DNA from: Mojavia pulchra JT2-VF2 | GTDB lineage: Bacteria > Cyanobacteriota > Cyanobacteriia > Cyanobacteriales > Nostocaceae | Reading direction: 5' to 3' | Length of the DNA: 64,000 nucleotides | Assembly: GCA_019359325.1 (NCBI GenBank) | Contig: JAHHHN010000002.1 | Coordinates: 62,001-126,000 of the forward strand | Shown here: positions 45,639 through 55,705 of the stretch, piece after piece | Layout of the letters: each line of letters begins with the position of its first letter | Position numbering within the stretch: position 1 is the stretch's first letter | Translations under genes and position numbers: made by a program | The notes under the pieces: model-generated | The model's database searches: none | Seen by the model: the letters and a program-made list of their open reading frames with translations, nothing else | What the model was told of the DNA's origin: nothing

Positions 45639-48158
45639 TTATATACGTACTTCGGTAATAGTGATGACTTTTTCGTCGCGGTTAAGTTGGAGGATGCTTT
45701 CTCCCTTGCTATCTTTATTCAACATAGGTACTGTTTCCACAGGTATCCGCACTACTCGCTCTTTATTAGTAACTAACGCAACTTCAGCCGAGGCGATCGC
45801 CATTACCATCCCTGCTAAGTTGTCAGTTTTATTGGTAAATTTCACAGCTTGCGTACCTAAATCACCGCGATTAGCTGATTTTAATTGACTTGCAGGCAGG
45901 CGCTTGGCATATCCTTCTTGAGTAACCAGCAACAAATCTTCTTTTCCGCTTACAGTTACACAGCCAACCATTTGTTCATTTTTACGTAGACGTAACGCTT
46001 GCAACCCCATCGCTGTCCTACCCATAATCGGTAGCTGTTCGTCACTTGCTGGAAATCTCAACAGACGTCCGCCGGAACTAGCTACAATTAAATGTTTGTT
46101 TGTAGTAGTGAATTGAGTAAATAACAATTCATCATCGTCTTTGAGTTTTAAAATAGTTACTCCGCGACGAGTGAGGTTAGTCAATTCTTCCAGAGACAAG
46201 CGCTTAATTCGTCCTTGCTTTGTCAGGAGAACCATCTGAGCGATATCGGAATTTTCCGGTAGCAAAAAGCGGTTGATAACAGCTTCTTGAGTACCTTGAG
46301 CAGTATTGGAGAGCATGGTGATCAGCGGTGTTCCCCTTGGAGATCGTCCACTGATTAAGGGAATATCTCCTACCTTGACTGGGTAGGCTTTACCACCACT
46401 GGTGAGTACCAGCAATTCTTTCTCTGTATCAGTCAACTCAGTTTGGATAATAAAGTCATGATCATTGAGACCGTTTTCAGCTTTGGGTTTTTTACCGTTT
46501 GCCGAAATACGGCGCACATATCCCCGTTGAGTAAACTCTAAAACCGCTTCTTCTGACGGGACTTCTAATTTGAGATTTTCGGTTTTAGCTTTAGGATTTT
46601 CTGCTTCTTCTCCTTGTCCCCTTGTCTTATCCCCTTGTCTTTTTGTTTCCTCCACGCTACTAGGCACTAGCTTGGTACGACGGGAATCGCTGTACTTGCG
46701 CTTGAGCGATCGCAAGTCTTTTTTCAGCGCTTTGAGTAATTCTTTTCTATCACTGAGCAGTCTTCGTAACAAAGTAATTTGCTCTGTTAGTTGCTCAAAC
46801 TCTTGTTGCAAATTCTGCTGTTCTAAACTGGTGAGACGTCGCAACGGCATAGCCAGAATTGCATCTGCTTGAACCTCGCTCAAATTGAGTCGGCTACAAA
46901 GAGTAATTTTTGCCGTACTGCCATCGGCTGCTTGCCGTAAAATTTCAATTACCTCATCAACCTTAGACAAGGACAAGAGTAAGCCTTCCACTAAATGCAG
47001 CCGATTTTCCGCTTTACCCAACTCGTAACTGTAGCGACGGTTTAGCGTCTGCTCGCGGAAATTCAAAAATTCCAGCAACAGCTGACGCAAACTTAACTGG
47101 CGCGGTTGTCCGTCTACTAAGGCTAAGAGAATCGCTCCAAAGTTAGTTTGTAAAGCGGTTTGGTGATATAAATGCTGGAGCAATTCTTGAGGATTAGTAT
47201 CGCGTTTAAGTTCAATCACTACTCGCATACCTTCGCGATCGCTCTCATCTCGAAGATCAGAAATACCTTGCAAACGCCCTTGATTCACTAATTCCGCTAC
47301 TTTCTCAATCCAGCCTGCCTTATTCACTTGATAAGGCAATTCTGTGACAATAATTGCCGTGCGTCGCTTGCTTCCCCTAACGGCTGGAATCTCCTCCAGC
47401 GCTGCAACTCCCCGCAACACAATACTGCCTTTACCTGTGGTGTATGCCTCTCGAATGCCTGCTTCACCAACAATTTCCCCACCAGTGGGAAAATCTGGCC
47501 CCGGAATCAGCTCGAATAACTTTTCATCTGTCAAATCCGGTTGATCAATTAAGGCAATTAATCCATCGACCAATTCGCCTAAGTTATGCGGCGGAATATT
47601 TGTTGCCATTCCCACGGCAATACCAGAACAGCCGTTGAGCAATAAGAAAGGTAACTGCGCCGGTAGTACTGTAGGTTCTTGTTGAGAATTATCGAAGTTA
47701 CCGATAAATTCCACAGTTTCTTCGCCAATTTCTGCCAGCATTCCCTCGTGGCCAATCGATGCGAGCCGCGTTTCTGTGTAGCGCATCGCTGCTGGTGGGT
47801 CATTATCGACGCTGCCAAAGTTGCCATGTCCTGCTAGTAAGGGATACCTACTAGAAAATTCCTGTACTAGCCTCACTAAGGCATCATAAACAGCTTGGTC
47901 ACCGTGGGGGTGATATTTACCTAACACGTCACCCACTACACGGGCACACTTGCGATAAGGTCTATCCGGTGTGAGTCCGAGTTCGTGCATTGCATATAAA
48001 ATGCGGCGATGAACTGGCTTTAAGCCGTCACGTACATCGGGTAACGCTCGCCCGACAATCACACTCATGGCATATTCTAGGTAAGACCGTTGCATCTCAG
48101 TGTGCAGGGCTGTGGTGATTACCTGTCCCGTTGAGAGAAGGTTTAACTGTTTTGCCAT
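45639..48158 (-). CDS. Type II DNA topoisomerase subunit A (GyrA/ParC-like)
   Basis: 839 residues. The N-terminal breakage-reunion domain includes [40 protein letters not shown] and catalytic Tyr127 in [11 protein letters not shown] coiled coil and a six-bladed C-terminal beta-propeller follow. I do not see a GyrA-box (QRRGGKG-type) in the propeller, so the protein may be the ParC-like paralogue common in cyanobacteria rather than true GyrA. Between the coiled coil and the propeller is a low-complexity insert ([18 protein letters not shown]) translated from a GGGACAAGGGGA-type DNA repeat. The start [20 protein letters not shown] is family-like. Confidence 0.93.
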   Translation of the reverse strand: MAKQLNLLSTGQVITTALHTEMQRSYLEYAMSVIVGRALPDVRDGLKPVHRRILYAMHELGLTPDRPYRKCARVVGDVLGKYHPHGDQAVYDALVRLVQEFSSRYPLLAGHGNFGSVDNDPPAAMRYTETRLASIGHEGMLAEIGEETVEFIGNFDNSQQEPTVLPAQLPFLLLNGCSGIAVGMATNIPPHNLGELVDGLIALIDQPDLTDEKLFELIPGPDFPTGGEIVGEAGIREAYTTGKGSIVLRGVAALEEIPAVRGSKRRTAIIVTELPYQVNKAGWIEKVAELVNQGRLQGISDLRDESDREGMRVVIELKRDTNPQELLQHLYHQTALQTNFGAILLALVDGQPRQLSLRQLLLEFLNFREQTLNRRYSYELGKAENRLHLVEGLLLSLSKVDEVIEILRQAADGSTAKITLCSRLNLSEVQADAILAMPLRRLTSLEQQNLQQEFEQLTEQITLLRRLLSDRKELLKALKKDLRSLKRKYSDSRRTKLVPSSVEETKRQGDKTRGQGEEAENPKAKTENLKLEVPSEEAVLEFTQRGYVRRISANGKKPKAENGLNDHDFIIQTELTDTEKELLVLTSGGKAYPVKVGDIPLISGRSPRGTPLITMLSNTAQGTQEAVINRFLLPENSDIAQMVLLTKQGRIKRLSLEELTNLTRRGVTILKLKDDDELLFTQFTTTNKHLIVASSGGRLLRFPASDEQLPIMGRTAMGLQALRLRKNEQMVGCVTVSGKEDLLLVTQEGYAKRLPASQLKSANRGDLGTQAVKFTNKTDNLAGMVMAIASAEVALVTNKERVVRIPVETVPMLNKDSKGESILQLNRDEKVITITEVRI

Positions 48159-48385
48159 GAGCTTTGTCCCTGAATTTTAACTACACAAAAATCGCTGAAA
48201 ATTAACACTGCAGCAACCACAGCATAATGGATGAAAAGCAATTTCTAACCAAATCTTGATAGTCATAGGATAAGAAGCAGTAGTATTATCCTTGATGACG
48301 GGGATACACATTGAAGATTAAAAAGGAGGCTGACAACTGTTTTAATCCGGTAGTCATCCCTCCAATTCCTATAAATCAAATTCTC

Positions 48386-48790
48386 ATGAAAACCGTTTTA
48401 ATTGTAGAAGACGATCTAATTAATGCTCGCGTTTTTTCCAAGATTTTGACCAAGCGTGGCGGCTTAGATGTTAAACATACAGAAAATGTCGAAGAAGTGA
48501 TAAAAATTGCTCAATCAGGAGAGGCAGACCTTATTTTAATGGATGTGTCTCTGTCACGAAGCGTTTACCAAGGTAAATCTGTTGATGGAATCAAAATTAC
48601 ACAAATGTTAAAATCCGATCCCCAAACAGCAAACTTACCTGTAATTTTAGTAACTGCTCACGCTATGGAAGGCGATCGCGAGAACTTCTTGAAGCAAAGT
48701 GGTGCTGATGGTTACATCTCTAAGCCTATTGTTGACCATCAACTTTTTGTTGACCAGATTCTGGCACTTTTACCCACAAACAAACACTAA
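48386..48790 (+). CDS. Single-domain response regulator (CheY/DivK-like)
   Basis: From ATG 48386 (MKTVLIVEDDLINARVFSKI) the protein has 134 residues and is a lone receiver domain. The acidic pair is in VEDD, the phospho-acceptor Asp in LILMDVSLS, the Thr in VILVTAHAM and the Lys in GYISKPI. The insertion SVYQGKSVDGIKI after the phosphorylation site recalls DivK-like regulators. No output domain; its kinase is not adjacent. A longer TTG-initiated frame from 48311 has no support. Confidence 0.92.
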   Translation: MKTVLIVEDDLINARVFSKILTKRGGLDVKHTENVEEVIKIAQSGEADLILMDVSLSRSVYQGKSVDGIKITQMLKSDPQTANLPVILVTAHAMEGDRENFLKQSGADGYISKPIVDHQLFVDQILALLPTNKH

Positions 48791-48952
48791 CAAGTAGTGA
48801 ACTTTGTGGGAATCATCCTCTGTATATGATTTTGGGCGCTTATTGCTAACTTTATTTAGTATACATGTACTACGAAATGGTGTTTTTCCGCAAGTAGTAA
48901 TAAGCAATGGGTAAAAGCGGCTCTAATTACCAATTGCCAATTCACTATTTGC

Positions 48953-49834
48953 CTATTGGGTAGGCTGTTTAGAGTCTATGGGATTTTCCCTTTGCTGTAG
49001 AGCCGCTTGAATCCTGGGCAATTCTAGAAACTTTTTGGTATCAGATAGGAGACGTTCACCCCAAAGATTCTGCTTGAGAAAATCTAAATCGCCATAGCGC
49101 TGATCAATACGGAGTGCGGCTTCTCCCATTGCCAAACCTTGTTGGCGATCGCCTTTGGTATACAGAGCTACTGCTAATGCTAATAAAGGCTCTGCCGCTT
49201 GCTTATCAAGAGTAACAGCGGTTTGCCATTGCTTGATCGCACTTTGAACGTCACCTTGCTCATATTGAATCAAGCCAGTGTTGTTAATTGCTGGCCAAAA
49301 TTTCCGATCATTGGAAACGGCTTTACTATACTGAGCGAGTGCGTCTGGCAATCGACCCAACATATAATAGGCATTTCCCAAATCAAACAAACCTTCTGGG
49401 TCATTGGGTTTTAATTTTAAGCCTGCTTGATAATTGGCAACAGCTAAATCATATTTTTGCTGTTGAAAATTAGCCGAACCCATAGCAAACAAAACATCAG
49501 CATTTTTTGGGTTGAGAGATTGTGCGTTTTTCAAGGCAGCGATCGCCGCATCAAACTCTTTTTTTTGCAAATGCAAACCACCCAACAGAAACCATACTTT
49601 ATCATTTTTAGGAGCCAGTTGACTTGCTAACCGCGCTCGTGGCAAAGCTAACTCAAACTGTTGAAACTGTCCTAGTTGAGCCGCCTCTTGTGCCAGGCTC
49701 AACCCCTGCTTTTCTAACTTTGCTGCATTAAGTTGCAGTGTATGAGGTATTAGTGCCTGTGCATGAGCTGCTTTTGGCACGCTCCACAAGCTACACACAA
49801 CCAGAAGAGAAATCAATGGAAAATTTTTAGGCAC
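48953..49834 (-). CDS. Exported tetratricopeptide repeat protein
   Basis: From GTG 49834 the protein has 293 residues. AGAGG eight bases upstream supports this start over an upstream TTG. A signal peptide (FPLISLLVVCSLWSVPKAAH-AQA) is followed by about five TPRs of the 34-residue type, such as DKVWFLLGGLHLQKKEFDAA, ADVLFAMGSANFQQQKYDLA and PEGLFDLGNAYYMLGRLPDA. These act as protein-interaction scaffolds. No other domain or partner is evident; it probably sits in the periplasm or at a membrane surface. Confidence 0.88.
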   Translation of the reverse strand: MPKNFPLISLLVVCSLWSVPKAAHAQALIPHTLQLNAAKLEKQGLSLAQEAAQLGQFQQFELALPRARLASQLAPKNDKVWFLLGGLHLQKKEFDAAIAALKNAQSLNPKNADVLFAMGSANFQQQKYDLAVANYQAGLKLKPNDPEGLFDLGNAYYMLGRLPDALAQYSKAVSNDRKFWPAINNTGLIQYEQGDVQSAIKQWQTAVTLDKQAAEPLLALAVALYTKGDRQQGLAMGEAALRIDQRYGDLDFLKQNLWGERLLSDTKKFLELPRIQAALQQRENPIDSKQPTQ

Positions 49835-50012
49835 ACTACCGCCTCTTACCCACAAATCAAAGAATCTTTCAGCTAGCTTAAACGATCTACGCTCTAGACG
49901 AAAGGCAAATTTTGTAGTTAAGAGTTAAGACTCCATAGTAAATTATCTCAATTAAATTGGATTTCTGGTATTAGCATTCAAAATTTGTAGCTTAGTTAAT
50001 TAATGTCAAGTT

Positions 50013-50062
50013 CATAGAAAGTCGCCGGGAAACTCCAATCCGTGGGTGGAGTTTTTCATTTC
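50013..50062. repeat. Hairpin repeat, copy 1
   Basis: GAAAG-CGCCGGGAAACTCC-...-GTGGGTGGAGTTTTTCAT, with an AAACTCC/GGAGTTT stem. About 85% identical to 55611-55660. It could be a terminator or the right end of an old IS200/IS605-type element. Confidence 0.7.
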
Positions 50063-50068
50063 CGTAGC

Positions 50069-50134
50069 ACTGGTGACTTTGGTCATGTATCAGTCTGGAA
50101 GTACTAGTGACTTTGGTAATGTACCAGGTTGGAC
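50069..50134. promoter_or_regulatory. Two direct repeats upstream of efflux operon 1
   Basis: ACTGGTGACTTTGGTCATGT.. and ACTAGTGACTTTGGTAATGT.., each 31 bases and 35 bases apart, 26 of 31 positions alike. Placed about 85 bases before the adaptor gene, they may be binding sites for a regulator; this is inference. Confidence 0.45.
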
Positions 50135-50218
50135 TATTTTGAACGATAATTACTAGCATGAATTTATACAAAAATATGGTGAACAAGTCATGTTTACTAA
50201 TAAAAAAAAAGAGTATTT

Positions 50219-51772
50219 ATGACAATTGATACATCCAGCCCTGTAGATTCGTCAGGTTTAATACCAGAAATAAAAAAAAGCAAAAACAAGACTCGTTGGC
50301 TGTCTTGGCTACTCGCTCTTGCCTTTTTGGGTGGAATTGGCTACGCCATTTATTACCAGGTAGCTGTCGTTCCAACTCAGCAAGCGAGACGCCGGGTTTT
50401 AACACAGCCTGTACAAAGGCAGACTTTAGCGATCGCAGTTTCAGCGAACGGAACAGTAAAACCGGAGCGGTTAATTAACCTCAGCCCAAAAAATTCAGGT
50501 ATCCTGAAACAACTGCTGGTCAAGGAAGGCGATATCGTCAAACAAGGGCAGATTGTAGCTTACATGGATGATTCTAACCTGCGAGGGCAACTCACCTCTG
50601 CTCAAGGACAACTGGCACAAGCTGAGGCAAATCTGCAAAAGGCACAAGCAGGCAATCGCCCTCAGGATATTGCTCAAGCACAAGCACAACTAGACGAAGC
50701 CGAGGCGAATCTGCAAAAGGTACAAGCAGGTAATCGCTCTCAAGATATTGCCCAAGCACAGGCACGCTTACAAAGCGCTCAAGCTGCTCTTAGCAAAGCG
50801 GAAGATAATTTCCGCCGCAATCAGCAACTTTACAATGCAGGCGGTATTTCCCTTCAGACTTTAAATCAAAGTCGTGCAGATCGTGACAGTGCCCAAGCTA
50901 CGGTTAATGAAGCACAGCAAGCACTGGCGTTACAAAAAGCCGGGTCACGCTCAGAAGACATCGAGCAAGCACGAGCCGTGGTGAACCAGAGACAGCAAGC
51001 TCTGGCACTCCTGAAAGCAGGAACGCGCCGAGAAGATATAGACGCAGCGCGCGCCCAGGTAACATCTGCTCGCGGTTCGTTGCAAAACATCCAAGCCCAA
51101 ATTAATGACACGATCATTCGCGCACCTTTTGAAGGTGTAGTGACCAAGAAATACGCTGATCCAGGTGCTTTTGTGACTCCCACAACTGCAAGTAGCGATG
51201 TATCTTCCGCGACTTCTTCTTCGATTTTGGCTTTGGCTTCTACAAATGAAGTTGTAGCAAATTTAGCTGAAACTAATATTTCCAAAATCCGCCTTGGACA
51301 GACAGTGACGATTAGAGCAGATGCTTATCCAGGAAAGAAATTTGAAGGTAAAGTGAAGCAAATCGCTGCCCAATCTGTGGTTACCCAAAACGTTACTAGT
51401 TTTGAAGTGAGAGTAGCACTTTCAGATCCTCAAAGATTACTGCGGTCTGGGATGAATGTCACAACAGAATTTCAAGTAGGACAATTGGAGAATGCGCTGG
51501 TAGTGCCAACAGCAGCAGTTGTACGTCGAGAAAATGCCACAGGTGTGTTTGTGCCAGGAGAAGATAACAACCCTGTATTTACTCGCATTGAAACTGGTGT
51601 GACTGTAAATAACTTTACCGAAGTTAAGTCTGGATTGACTGGAAACGAGAGGGTATTGCTCAGTTTCCCTCCAGGGTCACGGCCGCAATCAACACCACGA
51701 GGAGGAGTTTTCCCTGGGCTAGGAGGTGGTGGGCGTTCTTCAGGTCGTTCTCAAGGTGGTGGTTCTCCTTAA
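50219..51772 (+). CDS. MacA/HlyD-type membrane fusion protein, efflux operon 1
   Basis: 517 residues. One N-terminal membrane span (WLSWLLALAFLGGIGYAIYY), then a lipoyl half (VSANGTVKPERLINLSPKNS, QLLVKEGDIVKQGQIVAYMD), a long coiled-coil hairpin with ~39-residue internal repeats (AQAGNRPQDIAQAQAQLDEA / VQAGNRSQDIAQAQARLQSA), the second lipoyl half (DTIIRAPFEGVVTKKYADPG) and beta-barrel domains. It links an inner-membrane ABC pump to an outer-membrane channel. The Gly/Ser-rich C-terminus is unusual. First gene of an operon with permease, ATPase and TolC-like channel. Confidence 0.92.
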   Translation: MTIDTSSPVDSSGLIPEIKKSKNKTRWLSWLLALAFLGGIGYAIYYQVAVVPTQQARRRVLTQPVQRQTLAIAVSANGTVKPERLINLSPKNSGILKQLLVKEGDIVKQGQIVAYMDDSNLRGQLTSAQGQLAQAEANLQKAQAGNRPQDIAQAQAQLDEAEANLQKVQAGNRSQDIAQAQARLQSAQAALSKAEDNFRRNQQLYNAGGISLQTLNQSRADRDSAQATVNEAQQALALQKAGSRSEDIEQARAVVNQRQQALALLKAGTRREDIDAARAQVTSARGSLQNIQAQINDTIIRAPFEGVVTKKYADPGAFVTPTTASSDVSSATSSSILALASTNEVVANLAETNISKIRLGQTVTIRADAYPGKKFEGKVKQIAAQSVVTQNVTSFEVRVALSDPQRLLRSGMNVTTEFQVGQLENALVVPTAAVVRRENATGVFVPGEDNNPVFTRIETGVTVNNFTEVKSGLTGNERVLLSFPPGSRPQSTPRGGVFPGLGGGGRSSGRSQGGGSP

Positions 51773-51860
51773 AGTTTACTTGTAAATATATAACTCATAG
51801 TTCCTTGTTCCCAATCTCCACAAGTGATTTAGGAATCAAATCTGATTGCTACACATCAAT

Positions 51861-53141
51861 ATGTTTAAGATATTTAAGGGCTTTTACAAAGTTAAAAATA
51901 GCCGCACAGTGCCGTTGCTAGAAATTTTGTCAATGGCAGCAGAAACTTTATGGAGTAACAAGTTACGCACAGGATTAACGATGCTGGGCGTAATTATTGG
52001 TATTTCCTCAGTCATTGCCATTACCTCTGTTGGTCAGGGGGTACAAAAGGGAGTTGAGCAACAGATACAAGCATTGGGTACAGATGTAATTCAAATCTTA
52101 GCTGGTGCGGCAAGAAGTGGGAATATTAGCCAAGGGATAGGTTCTAGCAGTACCTTAACTTGGGAAGATGCAAAAGCGATCGCCCAACAAGCACCATCGG
52201 CTCAGATTGTTTCTGCCTATCTACAACGCAATGCACAAGTTGTTTATGAAGGGCAGAATACATCAACAACAATTTATGGCACAGATTTGAACTATCCAGA
52301 AGCGAGAAATACCCACCCCCAAGAGGGAAGATTTTTTACTCAAGAGGAACTGAATACTGCTGCACAAGTTGCTATTATTGGGCCTACAGTCCAGAGAACA
52401 CTTTTTGGGCAAGGTGTCAATGCTATCGGTGAGAAAATCCGCATTCGAGGAGAGGCTTATGAAGTCATTGGAGTGATGGAACCGAAAGGTTCTCAAGGGC
52501 CGATGGATCGAGATGACCAAATTTTTATCCCTTTGACTAGTATGTCGGCAAGACTGGTTGGTAACAATGCCCTAGCAGGTGTTTCTGTGAGTGGGATTTT
52601 AGTCAAATCCAGCAATCCAGAACAGTTAGAAGCGGCTCAGTTTCAAGTCACCAATCTCTTACGCCTGCGTCACAATATCTATCCACCACAAGCTGATGAT
52701 TTCCGGCTGACTAACCAAGCTGATATTGTTAACACCTTCACCAATGTTGTGGGATTATTTACAGTGATGCTAGTAGCGATCGCTGGTATTTCACTCGTTG
52801 TTGGAGGAATTGGTATTGCCAATATCATGCTTGTTTCTGTTGTAGAACGAACGCGAGAAATTGGTATTCGCAAAGCTGTAGGCGCTACAAATTCAGCTAT
52901 TCTTAATCAATTTTTAGCCGAAGCGATCGTGATTTCTATTGTGGGCGGAGGTATTGGCATGGCAAGTGGTATTTTGATTGCCTTTGGCTCTGCAACCATT
53001 TTTAAGTTTCCATTTGTCATTTCTTTTTTGTCAATCATTGTCGGGTTTGGACTTTCCTTAAGCGTTGGCTTAATTGCTGGAGTGATTCCAGCACGGAACG
53101 CTGCCAAATTAGATCCAATTACCGCTCTAAGAAGCGACTAA
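51861..53141 (+). CDS. MacB-type ABC permease, efflux operon 1
   Basis: From ATG 51861 the protein has 426 residues. Four transmembrane helices as in the MacB/FtsX family: helix 1 (GLTMLGVIIGISSVIAITSV), a ~230-residue periplasmic MacB_PCD domain, then FTVMLVAIAGISLVVGGIGI and two more at the C-terminus. The coupling region is VVERTREIGIRKAVGATNSA and the end is NAAKLDPITALRSD. The nucleotide-binding subunit is encoded separately (53329), as usual in cyanobacteria. Substrate unknown. Confidence 0.92.
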   Translation: MFKIFKGFYKVKNSRTVPLLEILSMAAETLWSNKLRTGLTMLGVIIGISSVIAITSVGQGVQKGVEQQIQALGTDVIQILAGAARSGNISQGIGSSSTLTWEDAKAIAQQAPSAQIVSAYLQRNAQVVYEGQNTSTTIYGTDLNYPEARNTHPQEGRFFTQEELNTAAQVAIIGPTVQRTLFGQGVNAIGEKIRIRGEAYEVIGVMEPKGSQGPMDRDDQIFIPLTSMSARLVGNNALAGVSVSGILVKSSNPEQLEAAQFQVTNLLRLRHNIYPPQADDFRLTNQADIVNTFTNVVGLFTVMLVAIAGISLVVGGIGIANIMLVSVVERTREIGIRKAVGATNSAILNQFLAEAIVISIVGGGIGMASGILIAFGSATIFKFPFVISFLSIIVGFGLSLSVGLIAGVIPARNAAKLDPITALRSD

Positions 53142-53275
53142 GCTTAACAGTGCTGAGTTAAAAGTTCTGAGTCCTGAGTAAGGAACTTCCAGATAAAAAA
53201 ATATCCCATCGCTTTGATGGCAGGGACAGGGAGCAGGGGAGCAGAGGAGCAGAAAAGCAAAATTTAGCCATCACA

Positions 53276-53320
53276 ACTCAGCACTCATAACTCAGCACTC
53301 ACCACTCAGCACTCACCACT
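53276..53320. repeat. ACTCAGCACTC short tandem repeat
   Basis: Five degenerate copies of ACTCAGCACTC/ACTCACCACT between permease and ATPase genes. The same word is at 16468-16490 and 56008-56025. Confidence 0.7.
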
Positions 53321-53328
53321 AGCAACTT

Positions 53329-54000
53329 ATGCCAACCATGATTTGGATGGAATCCATTACCAAAACCTACCATTTGGGAGAAGTGGATGTCCCCATACTC
53401 AAGGGAATTCAGCTCTCCATAGAGGAAGGAGAATATGTATCTATTATGGGTGCATCAGGTTCGGGTAAATCCACGCTAATGAATATTTTGGGATGTCTGG
53501 ATCGTCCCACGACTGGACACTATATTTTTGAAGGTAGGAACCTAACTACTTTTGATGATGATGAATTGGCGTATATTCGTAATCAAAGGATTGGTTTTGT
53601 TTTCCAACAATTTAACTTATTAGCACGGGCAACAGCGCTGGATAACGTTATGTTACCAATGGTTTACGCCAACTTGCCAAAGCAAAAACGCCGTCAAAGG
53701 GCATTGGAGGCCTTGAGCAAAGTAGGACTAGCAGAGCGAATTTCTAACCGTCCCAGTCAACTCTCTGGTGGACAACAGCAAAGGGTAGCTATTGCTCGTG
53801 CTTTAGTCAACCGACCTGCATTAGTTTTAGCAGACGAGCCAACAGGAGCTTTGGATACTGAAACTTCCCATGAAGTAATGAATTTATTAACAGAACTAAA
53901 TGAGCAAGGAATCACGATTGTAATTGTCACCCATGAGCCAGATATTGCCGCCCAAACTAAACGGATTATCCGGGTTCAGGATGGCTTGATTGTCGGCTAA
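53329..54000 (+). CDS. MacB-type ABC ATPase, efflux operon 1
   Basis: 223 residues, a bare nucleotide-binding domain. Walker A MGASGSGKSTLMNI, Q-loop GFVFQQFNLL, signature LSGGQQQRVAIARAL, Walker B LVLADEPTGALD, H-loop VIVTHEP. It belongs to the LolD/MacB subgroup and energises the permease encoded 187 bases upstream. The repeat-filled gap upstream could weaken coupling, so an extra promoter is possible. Confidence 0.94.
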   Translation: MPTMIWMESITKTYHLGEVDVPILKGIQLSIEEGEYVSIMGASGSGKSTLMNILGCLDRPTTGHYIFEGRNLTTFDDDELAYIRNQRIGFVFQQFNLLARATALDNVMLPMVYANLPKQKRRQRALEALSKVGLAERISNRPSQLSGGQQQRVAIARALVNRPALVLADEPTGALDTETSHEVMNLLTELNEQGITIVIVTHEPDIAAQTKRIIRVQDGLIVG

Positions 54001-54149
54001 TTTGCTAATCTCAACCTTCTGAGAAAAATTCAAAATTCATAATTCAAATCCCCAGAAATAATTAATATATAGGGGTTTGCAATTATGACCGAAAATTTTA
54101 GTTCCATCCTCAAAATTGTTGAGAAACCCAATTTATTACTACATCAAAT

Positions 54150-55595
54150 ATGAAATTCATTGTATCTCTTGTGCATTCTACCTGGGTTGTCGTAGCAGTT
54201 GCTATTATCATCCCGACTTTAGCCAAAAACGCAAGTGCCCAAACTCCTTTACAAACGCAGAATCCTTCTGGCGTTACGGGTGCTAAACCTGTGCCAGTTC
54301 CCGATTACCTTAATCCAAATCCCAATCCCTTACAATTTCCTACAAAGCCAGAAGAAGTAAGGATTCGGGGAATTGTGCCAATTAGTTTGGCACAGGCTTT
54401 GGAACTAGCTAAACGCAACAATCGGGAATTACAGGTAGCGATATTGGAACTAGAACGCAGCCGTGCCGCAGTACGGGAGGCTCAGGCTGCATTGTTTCCT
54501 ACTCTTGGCATCAACGGTAGTGTGACTAATAGTGGTAATGGACTGCTCAACAGTTCATCTCAATCTAACCAATCCAGCACCACTTTTAACGGTCAAGCAC
54601 AACTGAATTATGACCTTTATACCTCTGGCAACCGACAAGCTAATATCCGTGCATTTGAGGAGCAAGAACGTATAGATGAATTGGATGTTGAAAATCAGTC
54701 TCAAATAATTGGCTTGAATGTCGCCACTCAATACTACAATTTGCAACAAGCAGATGAACTAGTCAGAATTAATCAGGCTGCGGTAGAGAATTCCCAGGCT
54801 AGCTTACGGGATACTCAAGCTAGACTCCAAGCAGGAGTAGGAACCCAGTTTGATGTCCTACAATCTCAGGTTAATTTAGCCGATGCTCAACAACAGCTAA
54901 CTAATGCTATTTCACAGCAGCGAATTACCCGTCGCCAGTTTGCAACCTTATTAAGTTTGCCGCAGTCGGTTGATGTCAGTGCGGCAGATCCGGTGAGATT
55001 AGCAGGACTTTGGCAGCAAACACTCGAACAAACTATTGTGCGAGCTTTCCAAAATCGTCCAGAATTGAGTCAGTTTTTGGCACAACGCAATCTTTACGAA
55101 CAACAGCGACGGCAAGCGCTTTCGCAGCTAGGCCCGCAAGTTAGTTTGGTTGGTAACTATAGCCTACTAGACCGCTATAACGATAACATCAGCCTGACTG
55201 ATGGCTATTCAGTGGGACTCCAAAACAATTTAACTTTATATGATGGAGGAGCAGCAAGAGCAAGGGCGGCTCAGTCACGAGCTAATATTGCGATCGCAGA
55301 AACTCAATTTGCTAATCAGCGTGACCAAATTCGCTTTGATGTAGAACAATACTATTTTCAGTTGCAATCTAATCTGGATAATGTGCAAACTTCTACTGTA
55401 GCTTTAGAACAAGCTAGGGAAGCTTTGCGGATAGCAAGGTTGAGGTTCCAAGCGGGCGTAGGCACACAAACAGAAGTGATTGCTGCCGAAAACGACTTGA
55501 CAAGAGCTGAAGGTAATCGAGTTACAGCTATTTTGGATTACAACCGCGCTCTGGCTAATTTACAACGATCTGTCACCTCCAGAACTGGACGCTAG
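54150..55595 (+). CDS. TolC-like outer-membrane efflux channel
   Basis: 481 residues. Signal peptide (STWVVVAVAIIIPTLAKNAS-AQT), a Pro/Asn-rich linker and two OEP domains: ISLAQALELAKRNNRELQVA with ALFPTLGINGSVTNSGNG, and later VRAFQNRPELSQFLAQRNLY with LTLYDGGAARARAAQSRANI. Periplasmic helices are Gln/Ala-rich (QASLRDTQARLQAGVGTQFD). It forms the exit duct of the tripartite pump and closes operon 1. Operon 2 has no channel of its own and might share this one. Confidence 0.92.
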   Translation: MKFIVSLVHSTWVVVAVAIIIPTLAKNASAQTPLQTQNPSGVTGAKPVPVPDYLNPNPNPLQFPTKPEEVRIRGIVPISLAQALELAKRNNRELQVAILELERSRAAVREAQAALFPTLGINGSVTNSGNGLLNSSSQSNQSSTTFNGQAQLNYDLYTSGNRQANIRAFEEQERIDELDVENQSQIIGLNVATQYYNLQQADELVRINQAAVENSQASLRDTQARLQAGVGTQFDVLQSQVNLADAQQQLTNAISQQRITRRQFATLLSLPQSVDVSAADPVRLAGLWQQTLEQTIVRAFQNRPELSQFLAQRNLYEQQRRQALSQLGPQVSLVGNYSLLDRYNDNISLTDGYSVGLQNNLTLYDGGAARARAAQSRANIAIAETQFANQRDQIRFDVEQYYFQLQSNLDNVQTSTVALEQAREALRIARLRFQAGVGTQTEVIAAENDLTRAEGNRVTAILDYNRALANLQRSVTSRTGR

Positions 55596-55610
55596 ATTTA
55601 CACCAGGTTT

Positions 55611-55660
55611 CATTGAAAGCGGCGGGAAACTCCGCTTTGTGGGTGGAGTTTTTCATGTAT
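55611..55660. repeat. Hairpin repeat, copy 2
   Basis: GAAAGCGGCGGGAAACTCCG...TGTGGGTGGAGTTTTTCAT, stem AAACTCC/GGAGTTT followed by TTTC, 15 bases after the TolC-like gene. Works as a terminator on paper; near-identical copy at 50013-50062. Confidence 0.7.
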
Positions 55661-55675
55661 TTGAATACATATGTC

Positions 55676-55705
55676 GTAAGGGCACAGCAATGCTTGTGCC
55701 GTTAC
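55676..55705. repeat. REP-like palindrome
   Basis: GTAAGGGCACAGCAATGCTT continuing GTGCCGTTAC. Same plan as the palindromes next to the RAYT gene. Confidence 0.65.

Larger units (their letters stand above)
49835..50218. other. Region between TPR gene and efflux operon 1
   Basis: Holds a hairpin repeat (50013-50062) that recurs at 55611-55660 before efflux operon 2, and two 31-base direct repeats (50069-50134). It is the likely promoter region of the efflux operon. No gene is seen. Confidence 0.6.
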
